Source of the DNA: Gymnothorax reevesii
Lineage: Eukaryota; Chordata; Actinopteri; Anguilliformes; Muraenidae
Reading direction: 5' to 3'
DNA: 64,000 bases
Assembly: GCA_029721435.1 (NCBI GenBank)
Contig: CM056587.1
Span: forward strand, 19,228,667 to 19,292,666
The notes under the pieces are model-generated. The model saw nothing but the letters and a program-made list of their open reading frames with translations, was not told the DNA's origin and searched no databases. Both the position numbers and the translations under genes were made by a program. Shown piece by piece: positions 10,201 through 19,819 of this stretch (position 1 is the stretch's first letter; every line of letters starts with the position of its first letter).

Positions 10201-13200
10201 AAAGTGGTCTGAAAGTGAAAGTTCCTCATGTGGAGTGACCGTGCAGACACTTTTTCTTCTCTTGCCGACTATGTGCATTCTATATTTTTAACTATCAAAG
10301 TCAAAAAAGTTTTTAATAGGACTTTCTGGGGAGCCTAAATTTTATGATACGACGTGATCATTTTTCTGCAGGACTGCGGGAGAGGTACCAGAAGATTACG
10401 AAAGGTAATGCTCTAGTGGCAATGCTGCGACAAGATGATGTGTCCCAGATTTCCTGAAATCTCTTAGTCTGTGTATTCTGATATTTTGGTAGCCAGGATG
10501 AAAAACCCCTCCAAAGATTACATTGAAATTAGATGTGCACTTCACAGGGAATGATGTGGAGATGCAACAGGGGTGCATGCACTGAGTGACGGTTTCCTTC
10601 GCAGCTAATTTTTGGGGTTTTTTTTTTTTTGGTTTCATGAGATATTTTAAAAGTATAATGCCTATTTTTTGTACATCTGTAAATTTTTCTTTTAGCATTA
10701 TGAAGTCAAGCGCATTGAACCACTATTGCTTCAAAATACTATTGAGACAGCGCATATTAATACTAACAAAAACATTAACTCTTGTCCAACCAAGGCTTTT
10801 ATTACCCCTCAGCCCTAAAGACTGACGGGGTATTGCTATCCTTCGTGCGGGCGTCTCCAAAAACTTCGACATCGGGCTGAGGGGTATTTCGCGCATTGCA
10901 TGCCTATTTTTTTCTACTACAATCCCGATCGGGCGGGGGGCGGCGATCGTTTCGAATTTAAGCGATAAACATCATCTTGTTTGGTATCAATGCACAGCTG
11001 CAGATGTCCTTTCTTCAAATCAAGTACAAATAAAACACATTTCAACCTTATGACGTCATATTGAGGTCATAATTAACATCATATTAGGAAAAAAAACATC
11101 AAAATGACAAAAATCCATGTTTTTATATTATTAGTTTTAGCTGAAAGTAAGTAACTTTCTGTAACCTCTAGAACTACTGATACTACAATTAATAGTTTAG
11201 TATTATAAATGTTATAAACTCATGAGTAACATAAATTTGACATTACTATGATGTCAGAAATAACTCATTTTGGGAAAAACACACAAAAGTAAAACAAATG
11301 GTTTTTTGAACATTTTTCACATTTTCTTTACTTTGTTTTTCCCTATGATAGAACAAGGCTTACAAAATCAGTAATATGCAAGTAATTTTACTTTCTTGAA
11401 TAAGAATATGAACAATAAAAATCAACTTGCAAAATAATGAATCAAGTTTTCCGGATAGATGTATAGATATCTTCAAAATTTTACACACTTTCATAAAAGG
11501 TTTAGTAATTAATTATGAGAACAACTTGAATAATAGTAGGCCTATAGCACAGTATAAAAATAGTATTCAGTACAGTTACCAGTCAAACACAAGTAAAAGT
11601 ATGTCAGTCATGCACTTCTAGTATTATTAGGTGAAGATCTCTTCAAGGTTACTGCTGGTCATTGTAATTCCAAGATTTACTAATACAAGGACAAGCTACA
11701 TCAATAAGGATGACAATCAGTGTAGTCTGCAAAGTTCATTGAGCATGAAACATAATAATAGCTTACTATTTGCAACTAATTTGTAAGCATATTTTGTACC
11801 AAAAGCAGGCAAAAATTGACGGTGGTGGCAACCCCCACCCACCCACCCTTTGACGGCCTACCCTACCCCTGGGGGGTGAGTTGTCCTCATCATTACTCAT
11901 CATTTTTTCTTGAAAATGAGCGCAAAGGATGAATAAACAATTACCTAGAAGCATTAGATCATATCTATTAATGATTTTGTGCAACAGGAAAAAAATTCCC
12001 CCCTTGGTTGGACGAGGGTTAAAAATGAATTGAGGTATTAAAGTGCTTACTATGGCTAGATTTTGAATGTAGAATGTGCTGCTACAGCTAACTCTTTGGA
12101 ACAGGCGAAATGTCAAACATCCAATGTTTGCAAATACTTGCGCTGATCTGGATACCTTTTGAATGACTTGCCTTAAGAACTATGCATCTGAATGATGGTT
12201 AACATCAACATTGCAAAAAAGGCTGAACTTCTGTGAACTGGCGGCTTTACATGTGCCAGTTGTGTCTGTCATGCGAGGTTCCTCAGGGCCTCTGGAAGGG
12301 AATTGGCATTGTAGCATTGAGAATTACCCTGTTTACTCTTTAGGAAGAACTTCTGGAAATCCAGGGGGGAATCCCGAAGCTGGAGCTAATGGTGCCACAG
12401 CTGGTAAATTCCAGTTTTTTCCTTCTATTTCACAGGCAGAATTATTACTGTTAGGCAAGCACTGATCCAGCTGTACATGATTTATTAGTTTATTGTAGCA
12501 ACAAGTAGGAAAAAATGACTTTGAAATCCAGAGTTTGAATGGTGGCCAAAAATGGAATCACCAGATAATCTGAGCCTTGAGCACTTTTATTAGTGTTTTG
12601 TTTTGACAGCCAAATTTGACAGATTTGACTTTTGTGAAATATTTCTGGTATATTTCATTATTTTGGTAGATTCCTCATCACTCTTGAGACTAACTCAACC
12701 CTGCCTGCACTACGTGCTTCAGAAGTGACCATCCAGGATATAGGGCTGGCAGCTATTGTGTACTCACCCTCATGTTTGTTGGAAGAATGATGGTGCTTTG
12801 GTGCGACCTTAACATCATACCTTTGTATGAGAGGTGGCAAGCCTCTAACTTGGCATGGCAAAAAATAGAAATAAATAAAATTAGCAGTTGTATATTTTTT
12901 TTTTGCCTAAAATTCTTAAAAATCTAGGTGGCAGTTATTGCGTCATGTACATGCCTGTTTGCAACAAATTAATTAATTTATTTTTGTTTCTGCAACACTT
13001 GCTCTTACTGTCCTTGAAGAACCAATGATACGAAAAGGTAAGCCTTTTATGTATTTGTTTCAATATTGATATAAGGCATTATTACAGTATTCTACTGCAT
13101 TGATTGGGAGCTTTTCATTTTCTCTTAAAGAACTCGATTTGTTCCATTGAAATTATATTATCAGTATTCAGGTTAAAATGGAGTTTATTGCGTGGAATAG

Positions 13201-13838
13201 TAGGGATCAAAAAGGAAATGTCTTCAGTCAGGTGGTCAGCTATTTAAGAATGATCATATTTTATACATTTCATTTTTTTCTCTTCACACTGTTGTGCGCA
13301 GACTTTGCATCAACCAGGCAAAGCAGGGTTACTGTAATTAGCCATCTATTGTTGTAATAGTTGCAGCTCTCATGCCAGTTTGCTTTCAGCTTTCACTTGG
13401 AAAATTACAAATTAGGACTGACAATTAATACCCTGTTTACTCTTTAGATGGAACTCCTGAAAATCCAGGGGGGAATCTCGCAGCTGGAGCTAATGGTGCC
13501 GCAGCTGGTAAATTACAGTTTTTTTTTTTCTATTTCACAGGCAGGATTATTACTGTTAGGCAAGCACTGATCCAGGCGTACATGATTTATTAGTTTATTG
13601 TAGCAACAAATAGGAAAAAATGGCTTTGAAATCCAGAGTTTGAATGGTGGCCAAAAATGGAATTACCAGATAATCTGAGCCGACTGTATTTAGCCAGCTA
13701 TTGTTGTAATAGTTGCAGCTCTCATGCCAGTTTACTTTCAGCTTTCACTTGGAAAATTACAAATTAGGACTGAGAATTAATCAATACCCCGTTTACTCTT
13801 TAGGAGGAGCCTCTGATATTCAAGAAACTGCTTCCTGA
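6929..13838 (+). CDS. CD2/CD58/CD48-type immunoglobulin-superfamily membrane receptor (gene span, 5' exon missing)
   Basis: The predicted mature protein is a V-like Ig domain, a C2-like Ig domain, one membrane helix and a short modular tail, joined from eight exons all in phase 1. The V-like domain has no cysteine and the C2-like domain has four, which is the pattern of the CD2/CD58/CD48/SLAM family. These are cell-surface adhesion and co-stimulation receptors of leukocytes whose V domains bind one another. No tyrosine switch motif (TxYxxV/I) is visible in the tail, unlike SLAM receptors, so it is more like a ligand-type member such as CD58. The neighbour atp1a1 in tail-to-tail orientation matches human ATP1A1-CD58. 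The signal-peptide exon was not found, and ligand and expression are unknown. Family is inferred from domain pattern and synteny; exact orthology is uncertain. Confidence 0.8.
7240..7800. repeat. Intronic minisatellite, about 45-60 bp degenerate units
   Basis: About ten to twelve diverged units share a core like 'cagcatcagctcagtaaaat' followed by 'atactctgac' and 'ctattgtcc'. It lies in the intron just after the V-domain exon. Unit length and sequence vary, so it is an old array. Confidence 0.75.
7801..8675. other. Remainder of the intron between V and C2 exons
   Basis: Non-coding. About 7860-8140 is more GC-rich and reads like an old dispersed repeat ('gcgatatctcacaaatgg'), with no open frame worth calling. 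Confidence 0.45.
8676..8924 (+). CDS. Ig gene exon: C2-like domain
   Basis: A 249-bp exon with acceptor 'atcaacag', donor 'gtaagt' and phase 1 at both ends. The peptide has four cysteines (KQC, TFC, LSC, YRC), the Trp of YTWMEGEKV, and the closing block KAYRCNYSNPLTY. Four cysteines suit the two disulfides of the second domain of CD2/CD58/SLAM proteins. Two possible N-glycosylation sites are NET and NYS. The domain would act as a membrane-proximal spacer for the ligand-binding V domain. Confidence 0.87.
9179..9268 (+). CDS. Ig gene exon: transmembrane segment
   Basis: A 90-bp exon, phase 1-1, with acceptor 'tttgctag' and donor 'gtatgg'. It encodes a glycine-rich linker and a membrane helix, GPIVGGVLGSLVFIALAGF, followed by GIKYFIG. 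An alternative donor seven bases downstream would not keep the frame as well. This exon argues for a membrane-spanning form rather than a GPI-anchored protein. Confidence 0.8.
9325..10174 (-). mobile_element. Degenerate, internally deleted Tc1-like element in the Ig-gene intron
   Basis: Read on the minus strand, this region gives broken Tc1 transposase blocks, including AYGMGHLH, then INAERYVRIL, TMPNHILHG and finally a LFLIENV-like end. The left TIR starts 'cgacccaaattccaaaaaaa', and its inverse can be traced to 'gaaccgggtta' at 10174. TA flanks both ends (9323-9324, 10175-10176). It belongs to the same family as the element at 17806-19488. It is about 850 bp, so half of the original is missing, and many stops make it inactive. 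Confidence 0.7.
10372..10404 (+). CDS. Ig gene exon: juxtamembrane cytoplasmic tail
   Basis: A 33-bp exon between 'tttttctgcag' and 'gtaatg', phase 1-1, encoding LRERYQKITK. The basic residues directly after the membrane helix fit a cytoplasmic stop-transfer sequence. It is short, so it rests on splice sites, phase and position. Confidence 0.65.
10777..12020. repeat. Possible 1.2-kb element bounded by short inverted repeats
   Basis: The left 'aactcttgtccaaccaagg' (10777-10795) and right 'ccttggttggacgagggtt' (12002-12020) are near-perfect inverses. The interior is AT-rich apart from a GC-rich block near 10800-10950 and a G/C-run at 11820-11880. No transposase or clear target duplication was found. 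It lies inside an intron of the Ig gene. Confidence 0.4.
12344..12403 (+). CDS. Ig gene exon: repeat tail exon 1 (Gly/Ala/Asn-rich)
   Basis: A 60-bp exon, phase 1-1, acceptor 'actctttag' and donor 'gtaaat'. The peptide is RTSGNPGGNPEAGANGATA. It is the duplicate of the exon at 13448-13507. Low-complexity composition with no tyrosine suggests a flexible spacer rather than a signalling motif. Confidence 0.7.
13020..13037 (+). CDS. Candidate 18-nt microexon of the Ig gene
   Basis: 'tgtccttgaag' is a reasonable acceptor and 'gtaagc' a strong donor. The 18 bases between keep phase 1-1 and encode (E)PMIRK. Lengths of 18 fit without disturbing the frame whether included or skipped. It could be a chance pair of sites, and only transcript data can decide. 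Confidence 0.4.
13448..13507 (+). CDS. Ig gene exon: repeat tail exon 2 (duplicate)
   Basis: A 60-bp exon, phase 1-1, acceptor 'actctttag' and donor 'gtaaat', encoding DGTPENPGGNLAAGANGAAA. It shares most positions with the exon at 12344-12403, and the flanking introns are duplicated too. The reading frame is kept in both copies, so both are probably used. Confidence 0.7.
13804..13838 (+). CDS. Ig gene terminal coding exon
   Basis: After the third copy of 'tactctttag', the frame continues GASDIQETAS and stops at TGA 13836-13838. It continues phase 1 from the repeat exons. The tail ends without tyrosine-based motifs. Confidence 0.68.
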
Positions 13839-16470
13839 GATCTGAAACTGTGACTTGGCAAAAGAGGTGAAGGTAATTAATATAATTAATATCACATCAT
13901 TCAAAAGTCCACACCATTCTTGTTTCAGCATAAAAACTGTGATTAATTATTTTATCTATAGTTTTTGCCTTCCCAGATAAATTATATACCCATCAACCAC
14001 ATTATATTTATTTGTAATAAATTTTGTACCTTCTTATTTTGGTATGAATTGCTGTATTCCTTATCAGGACTGGAACAAGTCTAGACAAAAATACTTTGTT
14101 TTCGCTTCTGTAATGTCTTCTCACGTCACACATCTAACATATTGAGATATTAATATCTAATATCCAGTGAAGTGTACTTCAGTTTACTGAACTGGCATCC
14201 CTGAAGAGCCATGAGATTCTTGTAAGGACGTGAATATAAAACCCTCTGTCTTAATATCTGAGGGATTTGCAATGTTTGCTAAAGCTACGCGACAGTTTTA
14301 TTTCTGTATTGGCGAAGTGGTAAGTTTGGTTGCCTGTGATGATCTGAAATGGGTGTTCTCTCCCAGCAGGAGGTGTAGGTTGTTTGGGGAAACTGGGAAA
14401 AATATCCAAAGAAAAAAGTCCAAAAGTAGCATCAGCGGTGCTTCAGTCCAGCTTCAGTAAATGCCTCGTTGATCAATTACAAGCTGGATATTTTTACCTG
14501 AGGAAGATGGTCTGGAAGACATCTTATGTGATGCAATGTCAATATTCTTTTTATTTGTTAAATCTGATATATGGCTTTAAAACTCAGTCGTCACTCACAG
14601 GCTTTTTTTTTTTTTTAAGAGATTCCTTGATTGAACCCTTGTGTTTTGCTTCGCATTTCAGTTAGAATTTTTTTTTAACTTTGGTTTTATGTGTTGATTG
14701 GACCAAGCAGAAAGTTAAACATGGCTCTTCAAAGAAGAGGGTCGCAAAGGACTGTTCTTGTGAAGAAAGTGCTGCCGTTGTTTAGGGTGATGACCACTGG
14801 TCTAGCGCACTGGTATCACCTGTCTGTGAAGCCATAGATGCCTTTTCATCCAAAAACGAAGTAAAGTTATGAACTGAAGTTTCTTCCAGCCACGTTGACC
14901 CCCGCTTCCCAGAATTCCGCTGCGTTTTTGGTTGAGATTGTGCGGGGATAAACAGAGTTGATAAAATTGTAAAATTGTGAACATGCCCATGGATATTTGT
15001 GATTAAGTTTGTGATTGTTCAACCTCCCTGCCATAAGAATTGTTACAATGTGTAAAATGTAATTACAAACGGCTAGCAGTTTGTTGCAATTTTTTTTTTT
15101 TTTGCTTTTCCTTGTATTCAATTTAAAAAAAAAAAAGTACAAAGACAAAATAAGTTATGTTCTAACTCATGAACTTAATTCTCTTCTGTTTAATGTTGGT
15201 GGAATTGTGACGGTATTTTGAAAGGGAAGTTTTTGTCGTATCATTTTCCGGTACTTTGCTCCTATTGACATCTTTTGCATCTGGATAAGTTGTAGCAGAT
15301 GTGTAGATCAGAACCTGTGTCTAGATGCATTGATGGCATTGCGGACAAGTGGACATAGTTTTCTTCCTTTTTTGGGTGGGTTGCCTCTTACTATGGAGTC
15401 ACTCGAGGGTGATTTCTGAATGTAAATACAGAGTGCCTTCAGATCTGCGCTGCTCTGTATTCAACTAATGCTGAGGACTGAGTGCAATAGATTCCAATTC
15501 ATCAGGAAGATGTTTTGTAATATATCATGCACTTTTTCAGTGAGCAGCTGTTAAAGAGGCTTAAACTGATGGCTTCTCTATTTTAACTTTTACTTAAATA
15601 TGAATGTTTTAGATTTGGCTGTTTTCATCTACAGAAAAGTCTGTCTTAAAAAGCATTTTTTTTTCTTGTATCAAGTAAAACCCTTTTTTTATCAAAATGA
15701 AAACAATGGCTTTTTTGAAGTTTATTATGAAGTCAAAATGTTTTTATTTAAAAATCTAGAAATGAGTCCAACTCTATTCTTTCTCTTGGCCAAAATTAAT
15801 CGAATTAGAAAAAATGTTTAAATACTTATTTTGAAAAATGACAAAAATACTTATTAAGATTGACTTATTTCAATTAATTAATTTTTGCAGTGCATCATTT
15901 CACCCTGATGCTTTTAATATCAGCCCTTGATAATTGATTTTCCAAACGGGTAATTTCCTCTTTAATCGGGCCAAAGAAAAGCTGAGAAGGCTGTACTAGG
16001 AATCGCAAAAATGCTGAGGGAGTAAATTGAAGCCTGGCCAGTATAGGATTTGGGTATATTGGTGGACGGTCAGCTGCCCATTTGCAAGCACCACACACAA
16101 TGTTACTTTTTCCCTGGTCTTTCCCTACTACCCACCAGTCTTGTTCTTTTCTGAACAAGTGACCCAGTGTGGCCTCAAGGTCCACATAAGTGTCAAAATT
16201 GGCTGATATTTTTAATGAAGGAACTAACTGATGTGTCAACAACAGCCAGTTTTTCATTTCCACAGTTCCTGTCAACTGCATGATTTTTAATTGCAAAAAT
16301 TCAATTTATCCAGGACTGCATTGTGGGAATTTTATTCAGTATTGTTTGCAGTCATGTTACTAAATCTGTATGTAGACTTGCACTGATTGTAAATGTGTAA
16401 ATCCTATTGCTGTTTGGTTTATGTGATGTGGCTGGGTATTTTATTAATTAATTTGTATTTGACATTTCTA
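13839..16470. other. Likely 3' UTR start of the Ig gene, then unassigned sequence
   Basis: The first part probably belongs to the 3' UTR up to the poly(A) signal at 14016. Beyond it is AT-rich non-coding DNA with T-runs and no gene I can recognise. The minus-strand open frame at 15895-16296 has no recognisable domain. Confidence 0.45.
14016..14021 (+). promoter_or_regulatory. AATAAA polyadenylation signal, Ig gene
   Basis: The first canonical AATAAA after the TGA at 13838, about 180 bases downstream. Use is inferred from position only. Confidence 0.5.
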
Positions 16471-17447
16471 TGCCCTCATGCGAAAAGGGCGTAAGTGACA
16501 TTTTGGGCAGACATTTTCAGGTCTGAATTCTTGCCCTAAAGGGGTCAAAAGCCTTTTTCAAAAAGGCACATCTGCAAGTAAAATTTTCCCATCAATGTTT
16601 CTTACTTGCTAGAAAGGCATATGTAACCATTCCCATGCTAAATGGGCAAAAGTGGTTGTTGACGGCCTTTTTACAAACGATATGCATTTTCAGTCTAGGC
16701 GTGTCTGTCTCTTAAAACTTTTATGCATATTGCTAGTTCTAGTTGTTACTATCATAAACTGTACATATGCCCACAGTCAATGCACACTGTATTATCTTTT
16801 GTTGTATTATCTGTTGTTTATGGCTTCGGATATCGGTGTTGCACAGAGGTGACATAGTGACCTTAATCCAGAAATACCTTGCATTGTTTTTAGCCACTGG
16901 ATTGTATAGTGTATCTTTAGATCTGATGACTCACCTTTACATGTTCAAGTTTTTGCAGTTTGACAGCAATTTCATGCAGTATAGGTAGACCAGCTGTTTC
17001 ACAAAATACTTCTAAATTTTGGCAATGGAAATTAAAATGTATATCTTGCTGTATCATATCCACGTATTAAAATGTTTCTAACATTTAAAACATTTACTAG
17101 GGAAGCCGGAAACTATGTGTATTTAGAAATGAGAAATTACGAACATTGAGCAGACTTTGGACACTCTCACACGGTCACCTTCATTTCTGAGCGCAGTGTC
17201 ACAGGTGCGCCTTTGTAGGATGCGTTTCTCATATTGAACTGTTCATCCAGACTCATGCTAAAAGGGCGTAAATGACATGTGGATTATCTCTTCACTGGCT
17301 GATGATTAGGAATCAATCTTTTTCAGGCTTCAGTATCATTAAATGACCCCCTCATTCACCATGGAAATTTTAATATATGGTCGAGCATTTTTTGCCTCTC
17401 CAGTAAAATTTGTAAAACGTCACTTACACCGTTCTTGCATGAGGGCA
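16471..17447. mobile_element. Non-autonomous TIR element, unclassified
   Basis: It starts 'tgccctcatgcgaaaagggc' and ends with the inverse '...gttcttgcatgagggca'. The subterminal word 'catgc-aaaagggcgtaagtgaca' recurs near 16636, near 17256 and inverted near 17430. There is no transposase; the size is 977 bp. Target duplication is unclear. Confidence 0.65.
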
Positions 17448-17449
17448 TC

Positions 17450-17805
17450 AATTTTATGTATTTTGGGTTGATCTGCCTGCATATTTTTCTATTGGCTTCT
17501 TTTTTTATTGAAGCAAAACTAAATTGTTGCTTAAAAACTATATACCTTGCTGAGCAAGTGCAGTTAGTGGTCCCACATTTTTAAAGTGCATGTAGACGTA
17601 TTTATCTGCTTTTGCAGTTGCGTGTCATAATATTTAGGCATTTTTTAATAGGAATGTATACATTAAAATGCTTTTTTTATTCCTTTCCCATAATCTGAAA
17701 TGATTGCTTCCTTGCTTCTTTTTGTTGATCCACTCTTGTATTTTCCAGAAATGAAGGTAAAGACCATTTTCTCATGTCATTAACATAGTACAATATCTAC
17801 AACTA
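17450..17805. other. Unassigned sequence
   Basis: AT-rich, no gene or repeat recognised. Confidence 0.5.
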
Positions 17806-19488
17806 CAAAGCCAATTCCGAAATAGTTGGGGCGAAGTGTAAATTGTGAATAAAATCAAAATGCAATGACTTTCAAATCACACGAGCCAATATGTTATTTA
17901 CAATAGAACATAGATTACATTTCAAATGTTGAAACTGATGGATTGGCAAGCTGTTCAGGGTGGGTCCCTGCCTTTGCCCGTAATCAGCTGGGATAGGCTC
18001 CAGCTCGCCCCGTGACACTAGTGAGGAATAAGCGGGTATAGAAAATGGATGGATGTTGAAACTGAGATATTTTACATTTTTATCCACAAAATGAGCTTAT
18101 TTCAAATTTTCTGGCTGCAGCAGGTCTCAAAAAGTTGGGACACAGGCAAAAAATGGCTAAAAAAGCAATTAATATATAAGAGAATCAGCTGAAGGAACAT
18201 TTCGCAAGTAATGAAGTTAACTGGCATCAGGTGTGTAACATGATTGGGTATAAAAAAGGGATGTCTTAGAGTGGCTGAGTCTCTCAGAAGTAAAGCTGGC
18301 CAGTGGCTCTCCAACCTGTGAAGGCTTGTGTAAAAAAAATTGTGGAATACTTTAGGGTTTTGAAGGTCCCATCATCGACAGTGCATAAGATTGTTAAAAG
18401 ATTCAGAGAAACTGGAAAAATCTCTTTGCGTAAGGGACAACCCTGAAGACCTTTACTCGTTGCATATGATCTACGGGCACTCAGGCACCACTGCATCCCT
18501 CAACGGCATGATTCTATCATTGACATCACTAAATGGGCCTAGGAATACTTCAAGAAACCACTGTCTGTAAATACAGTCTGCCGTGCCATCCACAGATGCC
18601 ACCTATAACTCTTACCATGCAAAAAGGAAGCCATTGTTGAGCATGATCCAGAAGCGCCGTCGTGTTCTGAGGGCCAAGGTTCATTTAAAATAGACTGTAG
18701 CAAAGTGTCCTGTGGTCCAACGAGTCCAAATTTGACATTGTTGTTGGAAACCGTGGGCGTTGTGTCCTCTGAGCTAAAGAGGAGAAAGACACCCCTTCCT
18801 TTTATCAGTGTTCAGTTCAAAAGCCAGCATCTCTGATGGTATGGGGATGCATTAGTGCATATGGTGTGGGACACTTGCATGTTTTAAAAAGCACCATGAA
18901 TACTGAAAGGTATATAAAAGTTTTAGAGTAACATATGCTCCCCTCCAGATGACATCTATTCCGGGGAAGGCCTTGTGTATTTCAGCAGGACAATGCAAAA
19001 CCACACACTGCAGCTATTACAACAGCATCGCTTCATAGTAGAAGAGTCTGTGTGCTGAACTGGCCTGCCTGCAGTTCTGATCTTTCACCGATTGAGAGCA
19101 TTTGGCGCATAAGTCCGTTATAAGGAGACACAAAACTCTCCAGCAGCCGGAAGCCTGTATAAAACCAGAGTGGGATCAAACCCAATGGCTGAACTCAAGA
19201 AATTTGTCTCATCAATGCGCTGACACCTCCACTCTGTGTTTGAAAAAAGAGGGGATGTTACACCATGGTAAACAGGCCTCTGTCCCAACTTTTTGAGACC
19301 TTTAGCAGCCATCAAAATTGAAATGAGCCAATTTTTGGATAAAATTGTAAAATTTCTCAGTTTCAACATTTGCTATGTTATCTCTGTTTCAATGTGAATA
19401 AAATACTGGCTGGGGTGATTTGAAAGTCATTGTGTTTTGTTTTATTCACAATTTACACTTTGTCCCAACTATTTTGGAATTGGGGTTG
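17806..19488 (+). mobile_element. Degenerate Tc1-like transposon with a SINE-tail insertion
   Basis: The TIRs are 'caaagccaattccgaaatag' on the left and, inverted, '...ctattttggaattggggttg' on the right, with TA on both sides (17804-17805, 19489-19490). The plus strand from about 18260 to 19270 encodes a transposase ruined by stops and shifts, in which QQDNAKPHTA, LNWPA and SPIES can still be read. The insert at 17939-18052 interrupts the left TIR region. Confidence 0.85.
17939..18052 (+). mobile_element. Isolated SINE 3' tail inserted in Tc1
   Basis: The sequence 'ttcagggtgggtccctgcct' to 'gggtatagaaaatggatgg' is nearly the same as the 3' part of the V-SINE at 38205-38520, but the tRNA head and central domain are absent. 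The 13-bp 'atgttgaaactga' flanks it on both sides (17926-17938 and 18053-18065), marking a retrotransposition event. Confidence 0.85.
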
Positions 19489-19819
19489 TACTTAGGCAAT
19501 TATTAATCAAATACTGCATTATGTATTAACTTGTTGCATTTCTCTGGTGTATAACCAGATAAAATCTTTATATTATTTTGGCCTGAACAGCTATATTTCA
19601 AATATGTCCAGGGAACTGCCTGGGGAACCAAAGCCAACACTGTTGAATGAACACTTTCTATTACAAACGGTGTGGAAACGGGAGATGGTGTCACAATTTT
19701 CTGTTCAAGTGATAAGAAAAGGGTTTCATTGTAAATCAACTTCCTCCATTTCTTTTCAACTGAAACAGGAACCCATTTTCAGTCAAATCTATTTTGAACA
19801 TTGACATGCATGGTTGATT
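19489..19819. other. Unassigned sequence
   Basis: No gene or repeat recognised between the Tc1 end and the LINE remnant. Confidence 0.45.

Larger units (their letters stand above)
12310..13803. repeat. Tandem segmental duplication carrying small tail exons
   Basis: The block from 'accctgtttactctttag' through the 60-bp exon, 'tatttcacaggcag', 'aggcaagcactgatccag' and 'gaatggtggccaaaaatgga' occurs at about 12328-12570 and again at about 13431-13675. A further flanking piece, 'ttgttgtaatagttgcagct' to 'tactctttag', occurs before exons 13448 and 13804. The exons and their introns were therefore duplicated together, with the third acceptor feeding the terminal exon. Confidence 0.85.

Noticed and set aside
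15895..16296. 133-codon minus-strand open frame
   Set aside because: No domain recognised and no supporting context. It might come from a retrotransposon, but nothing diagnostic is visible.
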